Below, in pieces: positions 23,229 through 36,150 of a DNA stretch of 64,000 nucleotides. The position numbers were made by a program, and so were the translations under genes. Within the stretch, counting starts at the first letter, position 1. The number at the start of each line of letters is the position of its first letter. The notes under the pieces were generated by a model. The model ran no database searches, was not told where the DNA came from, and saw only the letters and a list, made by a program, of their open reading frames with translations. Origin of the DNA: Dasypus novemcinctus (taxonomy: Eukaryota; Chordata; Mammalia; Cingulata; Dasypodidae); NCBI RefSeq assembly GCF_030445035.2, contig NC_080694.1, positions 70,323,147 through 70,387,146 of the forward strand, read 5' to 3'.

Positions 23229-23694
23229 TGTTGGAAATTGAGGCACAGTGGTCTCACAAGGAGAGACTGTGCTGTCTCCATGGCTATGCTTGCAACCTCA
23301 GGAATGTGGTAATTAAGATTTCCTGGCAAATAGGATGAAGCTGTTAAAGGCTGAAAGAAAAGATGAGCACATATCTTTTGTAGTAAATAGAACACTTAGA
23401 CTTTGTACCTTGAGATACATTTTTTTTAAATTCCTTAGACTATGAGTAACGCTGATAAATAAGTGCATGTTGCTGCTGTTGTCACATAGCCTAGGTGTTG
23501 CTGCTTGTTGTCATGTAGACTGGGTATATAGAGAGCCCCTTGTAAACAATAAAGTTGTCTGATGAGTCTCTACTCGCAGACCCCCTGATCCCAGCTTTCT
23601 TGTTCTTTTTCTCTTGCTCTTTCTTTCTCTTTGTTTCCTTCTCCCTTTTCTCTTTCTTTCATTCCCAATACCCTTTGAGTCCAAATCTCTAACA
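23229..23694 (+). repeat. 3' LTR of the provirus
   Basis: TGTTGGAAATTG to CTCTAACA, 466 bp. It has a TATA-like TATATAG near 23,525 and AATAAA at 23,548-23,553, and ends in a TTTCTTTCTC-type pyrimidine-rich tract. Substitutions against the 5' LTR are visible throughout, so the insertion is not recent. Confidence 0.93.
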
Positions 23695-24390
23695 CAGGAG
23701 TGCCAAGATATGTAACAAGAGGAAAGGCCTTTTAAAGGCCAAGGTCAAAAAGGTCACTGTAAAGGCAGCTGGGCAGTTGAGAGGAAGCTCGGCAAACCCC
23801 CTGCCCCGAAGAACCCGGCGGTGTGTTCCTGTTCCTATGGGGAGCACGTGGGGGGGGACATGGGGTGTCCTGTCCAGATGGTGATGTTGGGAGGGGTGAC
23901 CATGTCCACAGCTGGTGTGGTGGAGCTGGTGGACACAACATAGAGGGCCAGGAGGCTGGAACAGATCTCCTCCCTGGGGGGCAAGTTGCAGCACCACTCT
24001 GAGATGCTGGCCATCCAGCTAGCAGATGGAGGCCTTGGTGGAGCCGACCTTGCTGCAGAGCCAGGTGGACATGCCGCTCCAGAGGACAGGTGGGGCCTCG
24101 ACCTTGGCGTGGAGCTGCCACAGGGGCAGCCTGGCTCTGCGGGCACCAGTGGGCCTTGGCTAAGCAGGACGAGCTGTCCTAAGACTGGCCCAACTGTGGG
24201 TCAGGTGTGGTGGCAGCACCCACCTGCACTTCCGGGCCGCAGCCACCTTTGGGCACACTGCAAGCCCCACCTGCCCCTGTATATGACAGAGACACGGTAC
24301 AGTAGAAACTGAACCTGCCTGGAGGCCTGATGCTTTCTACTTAACACACTTCTCACTTTGGGCTTACAGCCCTCACCAGATGCTTAGAAA
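23695..24390 (+). pseudogene. Unidentified GC-rich retrocopy, main part
   Basis: A GC-rich island in AT-rich surroundings. 23,900-24,390 is paralogous to the minus strand of 46,637-47,110. Shared landmarks are GAGGCTGGARCAGATCTCC, CACCACTCTGAGATGCTGGC, GCCAGGTGGACATG and GGTACAGTAGAAACTGAAC. Frames in the two copies suggest a parent protein with a short leucine-rich coiled coil (pieces like RLEQISS, HHSEMLAIQ, LLQSQVDMLLQ). Both copies carry stops and frameshifts. No introns are evident, which fits a processed copy. I do not recognise the parent gene. AT-rich sequence to about 24,650 may be its 3' UTR. Confidence 0.55.
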
Positions 24391-26803
24391 ATGCCAGGCT
24401 TTCCCCACTTATGGGAATTTTATTTCTGTATAGCTTGTGGTGTGTATTTTATAGCTGTCTCTGACAGAACTAGTTCATTTGTTGTATATGAATCTTCCTC
24501 AAAAATTTTGTTAAAACTCTAGCGTCCATGTACTCAAATTTAATGTGGACTTACTCAAATTGAAGCATATTTTGTTTAAATTTAGTGTAACTGAATTTAT
24601 GATAATATGTATAATTAAAAAGTGATGTATAAAAATTAAAGTGGGGAGAATAATTAGTTTGATTACATGACTCAATCATCATATTTAATGGGTCATATTC
24701 TTATCTATTCTATATATTCTTTTTTGTTTGTTTTATTGGATGGTGGAGGAGTTCAAAAGGAAACTACCATTGAATGTTTCTTCTCCTAACCTGTTTTGCA
24801 TAGTATTCTTATTGCTTACATTCTACAAGTTTCTCATGTAATAATGCCTTTGCAAAACTGGAAAAAATGTCAACTTCATTTATGGACAAAATTAAGTTTG
24901 CTCATTTTACAGTTTCTGTTTAAATACAGTGTTTAATGCATTTCTATTTATCTTCCTATTTCTACCTAACTCTTTACATAGACTTCTTAAAAAGCATGTA
25001 ATTACCATGGCAGTATTACTGACTCTAAAATTACCAAAACACTGTTGATGCATTTTGGGGAAATCACTGGGACTGTGTATTTTTAGGTTTTATTTTTAAC
25101 AACCAAAGGATAACTAAAATTAGATCTGTATTTAAGTTCTGATTATTTGCATTTATTGGTCTTAAAGCACCTAAGCTTAGAGAACCTTGGAAGTATGGTT
25201 TAAAATATTTTACTTAGCCATGTGGATAACTTAAAAAGACATCCAACAGTTGGAAGTCTGGGATGAGGCAAAGTGGTGAACTGCACAGCAAGTGTAACTC
25301 CCTGAGGCTGGAACACAGCTGTCCTTCCTTTCAGCTTCCTGGGAAGAGCCATGTGTGCTCTGGCTGAAAAGTGCAGCAAAAGACTCAGAACCTGGACAGC
25401 AGTGACTTTCTTTTGCCTTGGCAAGTATATTAATCTAAGTAAAAGGATTTTTACCTCCTTTCTCTCTGTGGAAGTTTTCTCCACCAGAGAATTCCAGTGC
25501 TTCAAAAATAATTGTAGGAAATTTGATGCTGGAGTGGGGGAAGTAAGCATTCAGAGAAGCAGATATATGAGGAAGGAGAGAAGGCTCCTTTAGACACAGC
25601 AAATGCCCTGGAAAAGAGATGAGTCATTTGCCTGAGAGTCTACCGCTGTCCTTACAGATAGAGCAGAGCAGCTGAACCTCGAGAGAAATGAGCCCAAGGA
25701 AGAGAGGAACCCAGGAAGCTGAATCCTTGCAGATGTCAGCAGCCATCTTGCTCCAACAGGTGACAATGGATGTTGAGATCCAGCAAGATGATTTGGGTTT
25801 AAATCAGCACTCATGAGCTCTCACAAAAAAATCAGCTGATAAGGGGCAAGATCATGCCTGAGTGAGCTGTTTTGGGAACCCACAGAGCAGGAGGCTTCAG
25901 GGCATGATCTGCAGGGTATTAGATAAAGAGATAAATAGCCCAAGGGAATACCATGAGTTTTTCAACCCTGTGGCTGGAAACAGTGACAGCTAAGCCCCAC
26001 CCTCAAGCAAAAAGCCTCTGCAAACCACCTGACTTCCACTAGCCACCAAGTAAGAAGGTGTGTTGCCTGAGAGTAAGAGGGTTCTGGTGAAGGATACAGA
26101 GGGTTTTCCTTTCTGTGGGTTTGGTCACCTGGACCCCCCTTTGAACTTTAGGGAAATACCACCTGACGAGTTGGCCTGAGGAAGAGGGAAGAGGTGAATC
26201 TGCTTAGGCAGCCTGATTTACCTAGCTGACATGGGAGGGAGGAACTTGGGCTTGGAGACGGCAGAGTCAGGCAACTGACAAGTCCAGTGCTGTAAATTAT
26301 CATCCAACTCCCTTAAGGAAGCCTTAATAAGCTTTCAAGGGCCTATTTAGTGCCCCCTGGAAGGATGAGGAGGTCTGGAAGAGGGTTGACAGTCATGTCT
26401 CTGTGGAGAGTTCAGTCACCAGGGTCCCATTTGACTTTCAGAAGGGAACTCAACCTGATCAGGAGAGGTGAGGGGGGATCTGATCACACAGGTTATCATG
26501 ACCTGCTGCCCTGGGAGAGAGAGCAAAAAGAATAGAAAAGGGGCAGGGACAGACAGGCTCCTAATCAGCAGGAATCCACCCAAATGCAAAGACTCAAACC
26601 TGTCCTAGGGAAGGTTACTGGATAGCTCTCTAGCTAACAGACCCAATGAGAAAGTTTAGCTCATTTGAGGAGTCTCTACTTTGAATATTCACAGTCCCTG
26701 CTTCCATTCTGGGCTCTCCACAGAGTACTGATTCAACAGGTTATCAAACACTCAGCTGATACTTTAGGACAGAGAATGCACAGACAGTTTTTTTTGTATT
26801 AGC
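24391..26803. other. Unassigned insertion-region DNA
   Basis: 24,391-25,200 is AT-rich and may include the 3' UTR of the preceding retrocopy. 25,560-25,800 has a CAGCAGCCATCTTGCTCCAA motif, typical of repeats. 25,880-26,800 is GC-moderate with phrases repeated at a distance (GGTTTGGTCACCTGGACCCC; GTTCAGTCACCAGGGTCCC), reminiscent of LINE-1 5' UTR sequence. None of it has counterparts in copies A or C. No gene is supported. Confidence 0.4.
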
Positions 26804-27500
26804 TTCTCCTGAGTCTTTTATTTTTCTTTAAAAATGTTCCTTTTTAAATTTTAACTTAATTTACTAAGTAAAATCCAATTCAAAAACTGCAGAGGGGAGG
26901 CTGCAGGGTAATTGATTGATGAACACCGTCTGAGAAGCTCCTCAGTGGCCTAAAATGAAAAACAGTTTTTCCAATATTTTGTTTGATTGCTTGGTTGAGA
27001 GTTATTTATTCTTTTTTCTTCAATATTTCTTGTCTTTATTTCTATCACCTCTATTCTTTGTTTTCTTTCTTTTTTTAAACTTTTTTCTTACTGTGTTTCC
27101 TTTTCTCCTTCCCTCTCTTCTTATCATTCAGGCCTTTTGATTCATTCTAGATATTTTCCTCTATTTGGTTTTTCATTTCATTGTTTGCACCATGCTTTTA
27201 TTATACTTATTTCTCTGCATTTTTTATGTGAGTTAATTATTCATTTCCTAGGTATTATATGGTTCCTCTTCTACCTTTTACTATTATTATTACTATTATG
27301 CCTTTTCTCTTCTTACCTCTTTCCCTTTCTCTGGCTCTAATCTTTTTCTTTCAAGGAACATAGACAATAGGAAGGAAACAGAATAAGAGGAACAACATGT
27401 CAAAGAGAAACCTTACCACACACACATAAACAGCAAATAAATAGAACCCTAGAGTAGAGAGAGAAACTAGTCAACTGAGTAAACCAATCAAGATAAAGAG

Positions 27501-28440
27501 ATGCCTAAACACCAACAAAAAATTGCAAACCATACTAAGAAACAGAAAGACATGATCCAGTTCATTGAACAAACTAAAAACCTGGAGGAGATGAAGAACA
27601 TGAAGCAACTAGCCAGAGCTATCCAAGCAAATATCTTGAACCAACTTAATGAAGTGAAGGAAGAGATTAAGGATATTAAGAAGACAATGGGAAAACATAC
27701 TGAAGAAATTTTAAAAATATATAAAAATATAACAGATATGATCATGATGAAAGGCACAATCCAAAAAATCAAAAATACATTGGAAGCATATAACAGCAAC
27801 TTGTACAGGCATGGGAAAGAATTAGCATTGTGGAAGACAGGACATCAGAAATCAAACATAGAGAAGAACAGATAGATAAAAAGATAGAAAAAATCCAGCA
27901 GGGACTTACTTGTCTGAATGACAACACAAAACACACAAACATACCCATTATAGACATCTTGGAGAAGAGAAGGGAAAGGGGACAGGTAGAGTGTTGGAGG
28001 AAATAATAGCTGAAAATTCACCAACTGTATATAGGGAAATGGATGTATATGTCCAGGAAATACAATGTATGCCAAAAGGTATAAATCCCAACAGGGCTAC
28101 TCCAAGACAGACTTGTCAAATTGTCCACTGCTTAAGAAAAAGAATACTGAATGCAGCAAGAGAAAAGAGAACCATCACATACAAGGAAAACTCAATATGA
28201 ATAATTGCTGATCTGTCATCTGAAATCATGGAGGCAAGAAAGCAGTGGTATGACCTAGTTAAGGTGTTAAAAGAAAAAAAAAAAATTCCAGTCAAGAATT
28301 CTTGTTCCAGCAAAGCTGGCATTAAAAAAACGATGGAGAATTAAAAATATTTATAGATAAACATGAATTAAGAGTGTATGCCAATAAGAAGCCTGCTCTT
28401 CAAGAAATACTAAAGGGGGTGCTGCAGACTGAAAGGAAAA
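27501..28440 (+). pseudogene. L1 number 1 ORF1 remnant
   Basis: The first 124 codons (27,501-27,875) are open and strongly coiled-coil in character, Lys/Glu/Ile-rich. This fits the trimerising N-terminal half of the L1 ORF1 RNA-binding protein. After that, stops and frame changes break the RNA-binding and C-terminal parts. Confidence 0.75.
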
Positions 28441-28534
28441 AGAAGGAGAGGGAGAGTTGGAGGAGAATGTGAGAAAAAATAGAAAAAGAGAAATAATAAA
28501 AAAAATATATGACATACATAAACCCAAAGAAAAT

Positions 28535-31500
28535 ATGGCTATTGTAAGTAATTCCTTGACACAAATAACAATGAATGTTAATGTATTAAACTCACCAGTC
28601 AAGAGGCACAGATTTGCAGAATGGATAATGCAATATGACCCATCTGTATGCTGTCTACAAGAAACTCATCTTAGACCCAGGGATTCAAGAAGGCTGAAAG
28701 TGAATGGCTGGGAAACAATTTTACAAGCAAGCAAAAACCAAAAAAAGATGGGAGTAGCTATACTAATATCAGACATAATAGACTTGAAACACAAAAATAT
28801 TTTAAGAGACAATGACATACACTATATATTAGTAAAACAGGCAATCTTTCAAGAAAAAAGAACAATCATAAACATTTATGCACTATCAGGGTGCATCAAA
28901 AGAGATGAGACAAACACTGAAAAAATGAAATGGAGAAATAGATGCCTCTACAATTATAGTGGGGGACTTAATACACCATTATCACCATTAGACAAAATAT
29001 CTCAATAGAGAATCAGTAAAGAAACAAAAACTTTGAATAATACATTAGGGAATCTGGACCTAATAGACATATACAGAACACTACACACAAATACAGTGTG
29101 ATATACTTTCTTATCGAATGCACATAGATCTTTCTCCATGATAGACTACATGTTAGACCACAGAACAACTCTTAATGAATTCAGAATGTTTGAAATTATA
29201 GAAAGTAATTTCTCTGACCACAACAGAATAAAGCTGGAAATCAGCAAGGGACAGACAACCAGATTAGGCACAAAGATATGGAAATTAAAAAACATGCTCT
29301 TAAACAAACAAAGAGTCAAGGAGGAAAACATAAAAGAAATCAATAACTACTTTGTACTGAATGAAAATGACAGCATATCAAACCTATGGGATGCAGCAAA
29401 AGCTGTACTGGGAGAAATTCATAGGCATAAATGCATATATCAAGAAAAGAAGAAAGAGCTAAAACTGATGACCTAACTGCACACCTAGAGGAATTAGAAA
29501 AAGAACAACAATTAACTCCAAAAGAAGTAGAAGTAAGGAAAAAACAAAGATTAGAGCAGAAATAATTGAAATAGAAAATAAAAAATCACCATATAAAATG
29601 AACAAAACCAAAACTGGATCTTCAAGATTAATAAACCAGACTAACAAAGAAAAATAGAAGATGTAAATACACAAAATAAGAAACAAAGTAAGGGATATCA
29701 CCTCTAACCCCACAGAAATAAAGAATATTATAAGAGGAAAATCTGAAAAAGTATTTGCCAGGAAGAAGGATAATTTAGAGGAAATGGACAAATTCCTAAG
29801 AACACTCAAGCAGCCTACATTGATAAAAGAAGAAATTGATGAATTCAACAGAACAATCACAAATAGAAAGATTGAATTAATCATCAAAAACCTCCCAACT
29901 AAGAGAGCCTAGGACTGAAAGATTTCACAGGAGAATTTTGCCAAACATTCTGGAAGAACTAACACAAATCCTGTTTAAACTCTTCTAAAAAACTGAAGGA
30001 ACATTGCCTAACTCATTCATGATGCCAGCATTATCTGGATACCAGAGCCAAACCAAGACACCACAAGAAAAGGAAAATTACAGACCAATCTCTCTAATGA
30101 ACCTAGATGCTAACGTCCTAAAATAACCATCCCAGGGTCCACAGGATGGAGGAATAGAGTATGGATTAGAGTGGACTTACTGGTGTTCTGCTGGGGAACT
30201 ATTGGGATTAGTAAGGGAAGAAACTGTAGTAGTGATGTGAAGAGGGTGGCCGTGGTGGCTGCTGATGATAGGGAGATAGAAGAAGAGATATGGTGTGGGG
30301 GCATTTTCAGGATTTGGAGTTGTCCTGCATGGTGCTGCAAGGATGGATGCTGGTCGTTGTGTGTCCCGCCATGGCCCACTAGGTGGACTGGGGAGAGTGT
30401 GTACTACAATGTGGATCACTGTCCATGTGTTGCAGCTGTGCTCCAGAATGTATTTGCCAGGTGCAGGGGATGTGCTGCAATGATGGAAGAGGTTGTTGAT
30501 GTGGGAGGGGTGGCGTGGGAGGGGTGGGGGGTATACGGGGACCTCATATTTTTTTAATGTAACATTTAAAAGAAAATAAAGAAGAAAAATACTTGCTGAT
30601 CATACTCAACAACACATCAAATGAATTACACCCATGACCAAGTGGATTTCATCCCAGATATACAACAATGTTTCAACATAAGAAAATTAATCAATGTAAT
30701 GCACCACATAAACAAATGGAGAGGAAAAAATCACATGATCATCTCTATAGATGCAGAAAAAACACTCAACAAAATACAGCATCTTTTCCTGGTAAAAACA
30801 CTGAAAAGGGTAGGAATAGATGGAAACTTCCTCAACATGATAAAGGGTATATATGAAAAACACAAGCTAACATTAAATACAAGAGTGAAATACTGAAATA
30901 CTGAAAGTTTTCCCTCTAAGATCAGGAACAAGACAAGGATACCCACTAACACCGCTCCTATTAAACATTGTTTTAGAAGTACTTGTTCAAGCTGTGAGGC
31001 AAGGAAAAGATATTGGAAAGAAAGAAGTAAAAATTTTACTATTTGCAGAAGACTTGATCCTATACATATAAATCCCTGAGAAATTTACAACAGAGCTTAT
31101 AAATGTGCTCAGCTAAGTCACAGGTTATAAAAACAATGCACAAAAATCAGCAGCACTTCTGTACACTAATAATGATCAATCTGAGGAGAAATTAAGAAAC
31201 AAATACCATTTACAATAGTAAATTAAAAAATCAAGTATGTAGGAACAAATTTAAATAAAGATGTAAATGACATATATACACAGAAAACTGCACAATACTA
31301 ATAAAGGAAACAAAAGAAGACTTAAAGAAATGGAAGAATATTCCCTGTTCATGGATGGGAATGCTAAACATTATTAAGATATCTATCCCACCCAAACTAA
31401 TCTACATATTTAATGCAATCCCAATAAAAACCAATAAAGCATTTTTTACTGAATTGGAAAAACTATGAAATTTATTTGGAAAGAAAATTGATCTCAAATA

Positions 31501-32780
31501 GGAAAAGACATATTGAAAAAGAAAAATGAAATTGTAGGAAACACACAACCAGACTTTAAAACATACTACAAAACTACAGAGGTCAAACTGCATGATATTG
31601 GCACAAGGATAGAAATACCTACCAATGGAACTGAACTGAGTGTTCTGATATAGCTCTCACATATACAGTCACGTGACATTTGACAGGGCCACCAAGCCCA
31701 CTCAACTGGGAGAGAATGGCCTCTTCAACAAATGGCCTCTTCAACAAATGATGCTTAGAGAGCTGGCTATCCATATCCAAAAGAGTGAAAGAGGAACACC
31801 ATCTCACATCTTATACAAAAATCACCTCAAGATGGATCAAAGTTCTAAATATAAGAGCCAAGACCATAAAGACTTTGGAAGGTAATGTAGGCAAGCATCT
31901 TTAGGATCTTGTAATAAGAAATGGTTTCCTCAATGCTATACCCAAAACACAAGCAGTGAAACAAGAAAAAAAGAGAAAAATGGGAACTCAAAAGTGAAAA
32001 TTCGTGCCTCAAAGGAGTTTGTCAATAAAATGAAAAGATAGCCTACCCAATGCGAGAAAATATTTGGTAACCATATATCTGATAGAAGTCTAATATCCAG
32101 CATATTTAAGGAAATCCTATATCTCAAAAAGAAAAAGACAGACAAGCCATTTTAAAAAATTGGAAAGTGATTTGAACAGACACTTCACAAAAGAAGAAAT
32201 ACCAATGGCTAAAAAGCACATGAAAAAATGCTCAAAATCACTAGCTATTGAGGAAATGCAAATCAAAACTACAGTGAGATATCATCTTACAGCCATTAGA
32301 CTGGAGGCCATTAAAAAACAGAGGACCACAAGTGTTGGAAAGAATGGGGAGGAATGGGAACCCTCATCCACTGCTAGTGGGAATGCAGAATGGTCCAGCC
32401 ATTATGGAGGACAGTTTAGCATTTCCTCAAAAAAACTAACTATAGATCTGACATATGATCCAGCAATTGAAATATACTGTGTATATTTCAGAAGAATTGA
32501 AAGCAAGGACACGGACAGATATACACATACCAATGCTTATAGCTGCATTATTCACTATTGTCAAAAGTTTGAATCAACCCAAATGCTCATCAATAAATGA
32601 GTGGATGAACAAAATGTAGTATATGCATAAAATGGAATATAATTCAGCTTTAAGAAGGAATACAGTACTAACACACAGGATAACATGGATTAATAAATGA
32701 GGATCTTATGTTGAGTGTAGCAAGCCAGGCATCAAAGGACACGTATTGCATGACCTCATTGATATGAAATAAGCAAATCA
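28535..32780 (+). pseudogene. L1 number 1 ORF2 remnant (endonuclease-reverse transcriptase)
   Basis: The start MAIVSNSLTQ at 28,535 is followed by an endonuclease domain with CLQETH near 28,640-28,665 and FSDHNRIKLEI near 29,210. The reverse transcriptase shows a DFTGEF-type stretch near 29,915. The catalytic motif reads FAED near 31,045 where FADD is expected, so one catalytic aspartate is lost. The C-terminal region (32,160-32,600) is partly open. A LINE-1 3' end interrupts it at about 30,116-30,590. Multiple stops. Confidence 0.85.
30116..30590 (+). mobile_element. LINE-1 3' end nested in ORF2 of L1 number 1
   Basis: Begins AACCATCCCAGGGTCCACAG, runs through the shared 3' module (GTGGACTTACTGGTGTTCTG, GCATTTTCAGGATTTGGAGT) and ends ATTTTTTTAATGTAACATTT plus an A-rich tail. 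The ORF2 reading resumes at CTTGCTGATC, matching the uninterrupted L1 number 2 near 41,480. It belongs to the same lineage as the host element's own 3' UTR end. Confidence 0.85.
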
Positions 32781-35620
32781 ATCAGACTCAGTGTGCTAGA
32801 AACTTGAAGATAGATTTACAGGGAATAGAAGGGGAGAATGGATTTTGAGCAAAAACCCATATGGGTGAAATATATGATAAGGTGGAAGTGAGTAGTTGTG
32901 CAGTGAAGGGACATGACAAAGGTGTAGTGATACTACTGGGTAGAGTGGTGCAAGTTTGACAGGGTGTAGGGTCGGGAGGGTGGATTTGATGGTCTATGAA
33001 ACTGGGGGGAGGGTTGGGTGATGAAGCAGGTGGACACTGAGAACTGGCGAGTATGTGGTTGAAACTATGTTGGAAATGCTCTTTTGGCAATATGACAAGG
33101 CAGGGTAACTGGTTTAGGATGTTGGTTGAGGGTACATTCGGGACAAGGTGCACCTGTGCCACTCTTCTAGTGGATGTGTGAGTGATCATTTAGACATTGT
33201 GTGTTTTATCAGTGGGTGGAGACCCACATAATAGGTGGGAAGGATTTCGACTCCCATTCTGGGGAAGTCCAATATATTCTCAAACATAGGGGTGGGTGTC
33301 TCGAGAGAGAGAATAGGTAGGTTCATAATAGGGGAGGACAGACCAGTGTGTCAAGCCCTAAGTGTTGTTGCAAGTACATATGAATCTTGCCCTTCAACCA
33401 ATGAAGCCTGATGGTTGATGTAGGCCTCAAAGAGAGGGGAGGGGAGGAATAGAACAGATGATATAGGGGACATTTTGGGGGCAATGGAAGAGTTCTACAT
33501 GTTCTTGCTATGACGGATAAAGGCCATGTTAAAATACATAAAAATTTATTAAAGTGTGTGAACCAAAATGTAAATCATAATGTAAAACTTTGACCATGGT
33601 TGGTAGCTATGTTTCAATATTTGTACATCAGTTTTAACAAATGTACCGTCCACAAAAAATAAGGTTATTAATAAGGGAAGGGGGAAAAGAGCAAGTGTGT
33701 TGGAAATATGGGAGCCCCTATATACTGTATGTGACTTCATGTGACCTAAAACTTCTTTGAAGACAAAAATGAAAAAAAGGAAGACACTGAGGAATAAATG
33801 GAAGAAAATGTGACTGTACATACAGGATGTCAGATATTACAGTGATGAAAAGGAAAAATGTTAAAAAAATTCTTTAATAATTTTCAATATTTTTAATATC
33901 TTATGTTTTATTTTATTTTATATTGAGTTTTTCTGAATTATTATGTATTTAATTTCTTACATTTAAATATATTATTATTTCATTTTCTTATTCATTGTAT
34001 TTGTTGATATTCTTGGCTTCATTTTTGAAGAAATTTTGGATCACAGAAGGGTTACAACTGTGGCAAGGCAGGATCAATGGTGTGGGATGTCACTGATATA
34101 AGGTATGTAAATGTGTCAAATGTTCTTGGGGGCATTGTCACAGGGGGTAAAGATTCACATAACAAATGAAAGAATATTGAATTCCCATAGTGGAACACTG
34201 CCACATTCTCTGATGGAATAGCAATAATCTCCCACATACAGGTGCAATGACTAGTGAAGGATGTTCCATTGATTGGACCTTGATATTGATGACTGTGCTT
34301 ATGAGGCTTCTAGTCTTTAAATGGCAACTTAACCTAGTGTTGTAGGTTGCCTAAGTGTTACATCTTGAGATCCTCCTTGTTTCTCAAAAGTGGCCTTTCT
34401 CTAGGCCAAGCTCAGCATATAAATGCATTACCTTCCCCCCAGGGTGGTGCATGACTCCTGGGGATGAGCCTCCCCAGCACCAAGGGATTACTACCGAGCA
34501 TCAATGAGCAATGCAACTGGAAAAGGACCTTGAATAAAAGTGGGGAAAGGTAAAGACAAATGAGTTTATATGGCAAAGAGACTTCAAAATGAGTCAGGAG
34601 ATCATCCCAGGGTAACACTTTTGCATGTCTCAGGAGGATCTTATAGATAGTCAAAGTGGATACTACCCCAAGTAGTGGGGCTTCTTAGTGCTCTGGAGAT
34701 TCCCAGGTTCTATGATCATGGCAGATAGCTCTCAAGTTTGGTGCCTGGCCAGCGGGCCCTACTTTGAAGTATGTGCTCCTGAGTGTGACAGAGTTGGACT
34801 CAGTTGTGGTTTCTCTGCACATTCCTCTTCTCTCACTTCTAATTGAACTTATATTTGTGCTGGAGTTGGTAGATGTATGTAGAGACTTGAATCTTTGGAC
34901 TGTCCATGTGTCAGCTGGGTCCTGAGCCTCAGGAGAGTTGCAACACCTGCCCTCTAGTCCATAGGACTCACCCAGGACAACTAAAAAGGACTTGAGGATG
35001 GACAACAACCATACCAATGAACAGAAAGTCTACAACTGCAAGCAAGAGAGTAATATCCATTAGCCATATCAGATCGAGGACCCCTATCAATCAGAGGTGG
35101 AGGGGGCATCATCGTCCCAGAATCCTTAGGATTGGAGATTAAAGTATGGACTAGAGTGGACTTACTGGTATTCTACTATAGACTTTTTGTGATTTTAGCT
35201 TTGGAAGACATTTTATCATTGATGTGGAGATAATGACCACTGGAAGTGCTGAAGGCAGGGAGAGGGGAAAGGAGGTGTAATATGGGGGCATTTTCAGAAC
35301 TTGGAATTGTTCTGAATGGCATTGCAATGACAGAGAGCTGGCTATTATATACCCTGCCTTAACTTACAGAATTGAGTGAGAGAATGTAAGCTATAAAGTA
35401 AGCTATGATCCATGCTTAGTGGTAATGCTGCAAAATGTGTCCTCCAATTGCAATGAATATAGCACATTTATGAAAGAAATTGTTAATGTGAGGAAAAAAA
35501 GGGAGGTGTGGAGTGAGGCATATGTGAATTCCTTATATTTATTAATGTAGCATTTTATGTAATCTAAGTATCTTTTTATAAAATAAAATTATATTTAAAA
35601 TATAATAACAATTATAGGGA
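32781..35620 (+). mobile_element. Very long 3' UTR of L1 number 1
   Basis: About 2.8 kb between the end of ORF2 and the TSD. It can be followed continuously on the minus strand of 61,125-64,000 (interrupted only by a SINE), which shows it is one unit and not several insertions. The ORF2-proximal part (32,900-33,790) matches 63,440-64,000. The AT-rich middle (33,830-34,020) matches 63,226-63,400. The distal part (34,020-35,600) matches 61,125-62,715. It ends with the same module as the truncated copies elsewhere. Open frames on either strand here have no support. Confidence 0.75.
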
Positions 35621-35635
35621 TTCTCCTGAGTCCTT

Positions 35636-36150
35636 TGAAAGAATCTTCACTAAGTATTCCTCATTATAGAGTATTGTTTTAGAGTGAATGAGTAAGTTTT
35701 AAGAAAAACTAACAAATGAATGCAGGAGACGACTGAGCCTTGTGTTTAAGTTTTTCTACCAGGGACACCTGTTGATTGTCTGCCCAGCATGTTTTCTCTA
35801 GGAATTACATGTCCCCTCTTATCCTTCTTATTGTAACCCCTCTTTAGACTGAAATAAAGTAATTCCAAGTTAAAAACAGTTTAGTGTTGAAACCTTTGGT
35901 AAATTAAAGGGCTTTTTATAGTGCAAATATTCTCAACAAAATTACTATATTTTGTGAAATTAAACAATGTTTGTATATGCTTGAACTTTCTTAAGATATA
36001 TTCATTTCAAGCTGAATGTTCTTTTTTATAAACCATAAATATTATTTTTAGAAACACATTAGGCCCATGAATTATTTCCTCACTTTTGCAGTTGATGAAA
36101 TGCTGAATTTTAAATAGAGAAGCTTATTAAATAAATAATTTTAAACTGCA
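35636..36150. other. Remaining insertion-region DNA, no gene
   Basis: AT-rich DNA between the LINE-1 TSD and the point where similarity to copy A returns. Nothing recognised. Confidence 0.4.

Larger units (their letters stand above)
17866..23694 (+). mobile_element. Endogenous retrovirus, betaretrovirus-like, decayed provirus
   Basis: A complete LTR-internal-LTR structure of 5,829 bp, bounded by a perfect 6-bp TSD CAGGAG (17,860-17,865 and 23,695-23,700). A 6-bp TSD, a possible tRNA-Lys-type primer site remnant, and the pol-to-env style of the 3' half point to the class II/betaretroviral group. Only pieces of pol and env are readable and all carry stops or frame breaks. No gag is recognisable. 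It is not functional. It landed inside a GC-rich retrocopy. Confidence 0.93.
26819..35620 (+). mobile_element. Long LINE-1 element (L1 number 1)
   Basis: Flanked by TTCTCCTGAGTC at 26,804-26,815 and 35,621-35,632, which extends to 15 bp with one difference and is read as the TSD. It contains a pyrimidine-rich 5' region, ORF1 remnant, ORF2 remnant with a nested LINE-1 3' end, and a very long 3' UTR. The span is about 8.8 kb, or about 8.3 kb without the nested insert. Many stops make it immobile. Confidence 0.75.

Noticed and set aside
23732-24312. Frames of 102-129 codons as a real GC-rich gene
   Set aside because: The paralogous copy at 46.6-47.1 kb does not keep the same frame; stops and indels in both indicate a dead retrocopy.
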